Of a DNA stretch of 64,000 nucleotides, positions 61,670 to 64,000 are shown piece by piece. Below the pieces are notes generated by a model, which saw only the letters and a list, made by a program, of their open reading frames with translations, did not search any database and was not told the origin of the DNA. The stretch's first letter is position 1; every line of letters starts with the position of its first letter. Source of the stretch: Lunularia cruciata (taxonomy: Eukaryota > Streptophyta > Marchantiopsida > Lunulariales > Lunulariaceae); contig OX419757.1 of assembly GCA_948567375.1 (NCBI GenBank), positions 71,548,001 to 71,612,000 on the forward strand, given 5' to 3'. Made by a program: the position numbers and the translations under genes.

Positions 61670-62194
61670 TTAGTATCAAAGAAAAAATGAGATGGATAAA
61701 ATTTATGGACCACCAATCTATTTTTGCCAAACCATTGAGATTTTTCTATCCATGTATTACACAAGCATCATTTCACATAGTCTTTCATCTCACGCTTTGG
61801 GTAGAATTTTTGGATGCAATCACTTTGTCTAATGAACCCTTGGTACTTCCAATTGTAACTTATGGAAAGAATGGTGGACATGTTGCATCTACATGTTAAC
61901 TTAGATAAATTATAGGTTGTTTGATATAGTAGTAGCTATGGCAGCAATGCCCAAAGTTATCATTGCCATGTAGTAACAAATCAAGCACCTTACTCAATGG
62001 TTGGAAGAATGAGATCATCAACCACAATAACATGTAGAGAGAACACTATTTTGAGAAGGAGAAGAGTGAATATGATTTATGAAGCCCCAAGGTATTTGAA
62101 GGCAAGCACCTCTTTGGCATAGTGGAAAATTTTATGTTTGATTGTGAACAAGATTGTGAATTCAAGATTTTAGCCTACAATATTGTAAAAGTAT

Positions 62195-63010
62195 CTATGA
62201 AGCTTCTTGGGAAGCTTCACGGCTAGCTTAGCTTGCATCCCAAGTAGGTAGCTTCTAGAAAGAAGCTTTTAGTAGCTCCAACTAGCTTAGTTTGCACACC
62301 AAGTAAACAACTTCTAGAAGGAAATGTCTTGAGAAGGTTCTTGATTAACTTGGCTTGCACTCCAAGAAAGTGGCTCAAGGAACCTTCTTGAGAATCTTCT
62401 CAATGCCTTCTATTCTCCTTATAAATACCAAAGCCAAAGATCATGCTAGGCATTTGGAGTTTTCCTCATTCAAGTGTCCCAATGTGATCTTATATTCTCC
62501 TATTTCTCTCCTTGGTCTTGTGTCCTTTACATTGATAGTAGAGCAAGAATGGGATGGATGGAATTTATGGACCACCAAATCTCTTTCTGCCAAACCATTG
62601 GGATTTTTATGTCCAAGTACTACCTAAGTATCATTTCACACAGTTCATCATCTCACACATTGGGTAGGATTTATTGAATACAATCACCTTATCTGAGGAA
62701 CCCTTGGTACTTCAAGTTATAACTTATGGAGAACAATGGACATGTTGCATCTATGTGTTAATAAATTAGATAAATCATGGGTGGTGTGATTAAGTAGTAA
62801 CTATGGTAGCAATGACCAAAGTTATCATTGCTATGTAGCAAAAAATTGAGCACTTTACTTGATTGTTGGATGAATAAGATCATCGATGACACAAGCACAT
62901 AGAGAGAGTACCAGTTCAAGAAGGAGAAGACCAAATCCAATTTCCAAAACCTAAGGTTTTTGAAGGCAAGAATCTCCCAAGTGCAATGGAGAATTTTGTG
63001 TTTGATTGTG
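62195..63010 (+). repeat. Partial second copy of the LTR and leader
   Basis: From about 62195 to 62531 the sequence repeats the 3' part of the LTR (GCTAGCTTAGCTTGCAT, CAAAGCCAAAGATCATGCTA, CTTTACA). From 62532 it repeats the leader (TTTATGGACCACCAA, AAAGTTATCATTG, ATGTAGCA). Copies differ at many positions, so the duplication is old or arose between diverged elements. Confidence 0.75.
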
Positions 63011-63289
63011 AAGATTTTCTTGAAGCTACCAACCTTTAAGATGAACGGAAATAGATTCTCTTGGATTCTAGTCAATTGGATAGGTAACAAAGTTATGGTG
63101 GAGATTCCAAGTGGAGTGAGCTAAATGGGAAATTATTGCACCAATCTTGACATGGGCAAAATTCAAGAGTGCAATAATTGGTTGATTCCAAACTATAAAT
63201 GCCACATGAGTTGCATAAGATAGGTTGGTAGAGTTTGAAGCAAGTTGGTTCTATAAGAAGTTACATCACACAATTCCAAAACACTTTCA

Positions 63290-63640
63290 TGCAAATTCTA
63301 TCTAGATATATTAGAAGGTGAAGCTCTAGATCAATTTATGAGAGTCTTGAAGTCACAAACCAAATTAGAGGTAACTATGCAAGAGCCACAACACTTGGAG
63401 GAAGCCATGCGGTTGGCCAAACGCGTTGATTCCTTAATTGCAACAACTTGGTCTCAACCTCAACCTCCACAAAACCTACCAATACACTATGCATGGGTGG
63501 AGAAGCCGGCACCAATTGAGATTGATTTATTCAATAAAGACCACTTGGCATTGTAGACAGAGAAAAACTGTGACAAAAATGGTGATTGTTTCTATTGTCG
63601 CCAATTGGACATTATATTGTTGAATATCTGCTCAAGAGTG
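63290..63640 (+). pseudogene. Gag fragment of the right-hand element
   Basis: The reading includes ILEGEALDQFMRVLKSQT and EPQHLEEAMRLAKRVDSL, the typical end of a Ty3 capsid. A decayed zinc knuckle follows (GDCFYC, then a frameshifted GH). A TAG ends the open frame at 63556. Confidence 0.75.
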
Positions 63641-63799
63641 GGCAACCTTGGCAAGTAGCACAGATGGAGTTTGTGGAGCAAAATGATTAGGGAAACAAGG
63701 AATCCTAGTAGGAGATTTTGAGTCACCTATTGGAAACTTGATTAGTTCCAATGGGATTGAAGGCTCAACCTATGCAAGTTTGCTTCACTTGCAAGGTAT

Positions 63800-64000
63800 G
63801 ATATTTGATTGTGATTGTAGGATTTTGGTTGATTCTAGAAGTTCAAAAAATTGTTTGTCTATGCAATTAGCAAAGGAATTACGTATTCCTATCAAGCTAG
63901 TAATTGGAAGTAGATTGATGATGGCGGATGGTAGAAAGGGACTTTTATTCTATACCTTGCATCCTATTACCTTCAAGATTGGGAAGGAGTATTTGGAGTG
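63800..64000 (+). pseudogene. Retropepsin fragment with mutated active site, runs off the window
   Basis: RILVDSRSSKNCLSMQLAKE aligns with the Ty3 protease start ILVDSGSSxNF. The active-site DSG reads DSR, a Gly-to-Arg change that should abolish activity. The following text (MMADGRKGLLFY) fits the family. The sequence continues beyond 64000. Confidence 0.75.

Larger units (their letters stand above)
61175..64000 (+). mobile_element. Second Ty3/gypsy element, plus strand, truncated by the window edge
   Basis: An LTR at 61175-61669 is followed by TTAGTATCAAAG, a near match to the initiator-tRNA-Met primer-binding site (TGGTATCAGAG). The leader and part of the LTR are then repeated (62.2-63.0 kb). 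Gag and protease remnants follow. Stops and a mutated protease active site show it is defective. Its LTR family is shared with the solo LTR at 47.3-47.7 kb. Confidence 0.8.

Noticed and set aside
1-64000. CRISPR arrays, rRNA genes, organellar or bacterial insertions
   Set aside because: No regularly spaced identical repeats, rRNA core sequences or operon-like gene packing were seen.

Overview
This is nuclear DNA of a streptophyte. An early-diverging land plant (bryophyte or lycophyte grade) fits best, though a charophyte alga cannot be excluded. The evidence is a RAV-type AP2-B3 transcription factor, a plant-type tRNA-splicing endonuclease gene with five short GT-AG exons, long introns and UTR-like spacers, and abundant Ty3/gypsy retrotransposons. 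I cannot name the species.

Layout. Positions 380-3888 (minus strand) hold a two-exon RAV-like gene whose protein carries AP2, B3, an RLFGV repression motif and, unusually, a C-terminal PB1-like domain. Positions 3.9-39.5 kb contain no gene I can recognise; they hold a minisatellite, a long CT tract, palindromes, two families of degenerate repeated motifs (15.8-17.1 kb and 17.9-19.2 kb) and a 61-bp tandem array in an AT-rich block. Positions 39.5-41.5 kb (minus strand) hold the SEN2-type tRNA-splicing endonuclease gene. A hairpin at 42.3 kb and a Helitron-like hairpin at 43.3 kb mark the passage into repeat-dominated, AT-rich DNA.

From 45.4 kb to the right edge the window is nested transposable elements. 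An old Ty3/gypsy chromovirus remnant (integrase end plus chromodomain, minus strand) carries a solo LTR. Between 48,578 and 58,555, flanked by a target-site duplication, lies a minus-strand Ty3/gypsy element of about 10 kb. The right end (61.2-64.0 kb) is a second, plus-strand Ty3/gypsy element with a duplicated LTR/leader block, decayed gag and the start of a protease.

The main discovery is the 48.6-58.6 kb element. Its pol frame encodes, in order and in one reading frame, a retropepsin, a complete DNMT3-like cytosine-5 DNA methyltransferase domain (motifs I, IV, VI, VIII and IX/X), reverse transcriptase and RNase H. After integrase there is a PHD finger where chromoviruses carry a chromodomain. 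The element thus combines a chromatin writer and a probable chromatin reader. This copy is interrupted by about two dozen in-frame stops, overwhelmingly TAG and TGA, so it is probably inactive itself; intact relatives may exist elsewhere in the genome. Its LTR arrangement is non-canonical and looks circularly permuted.
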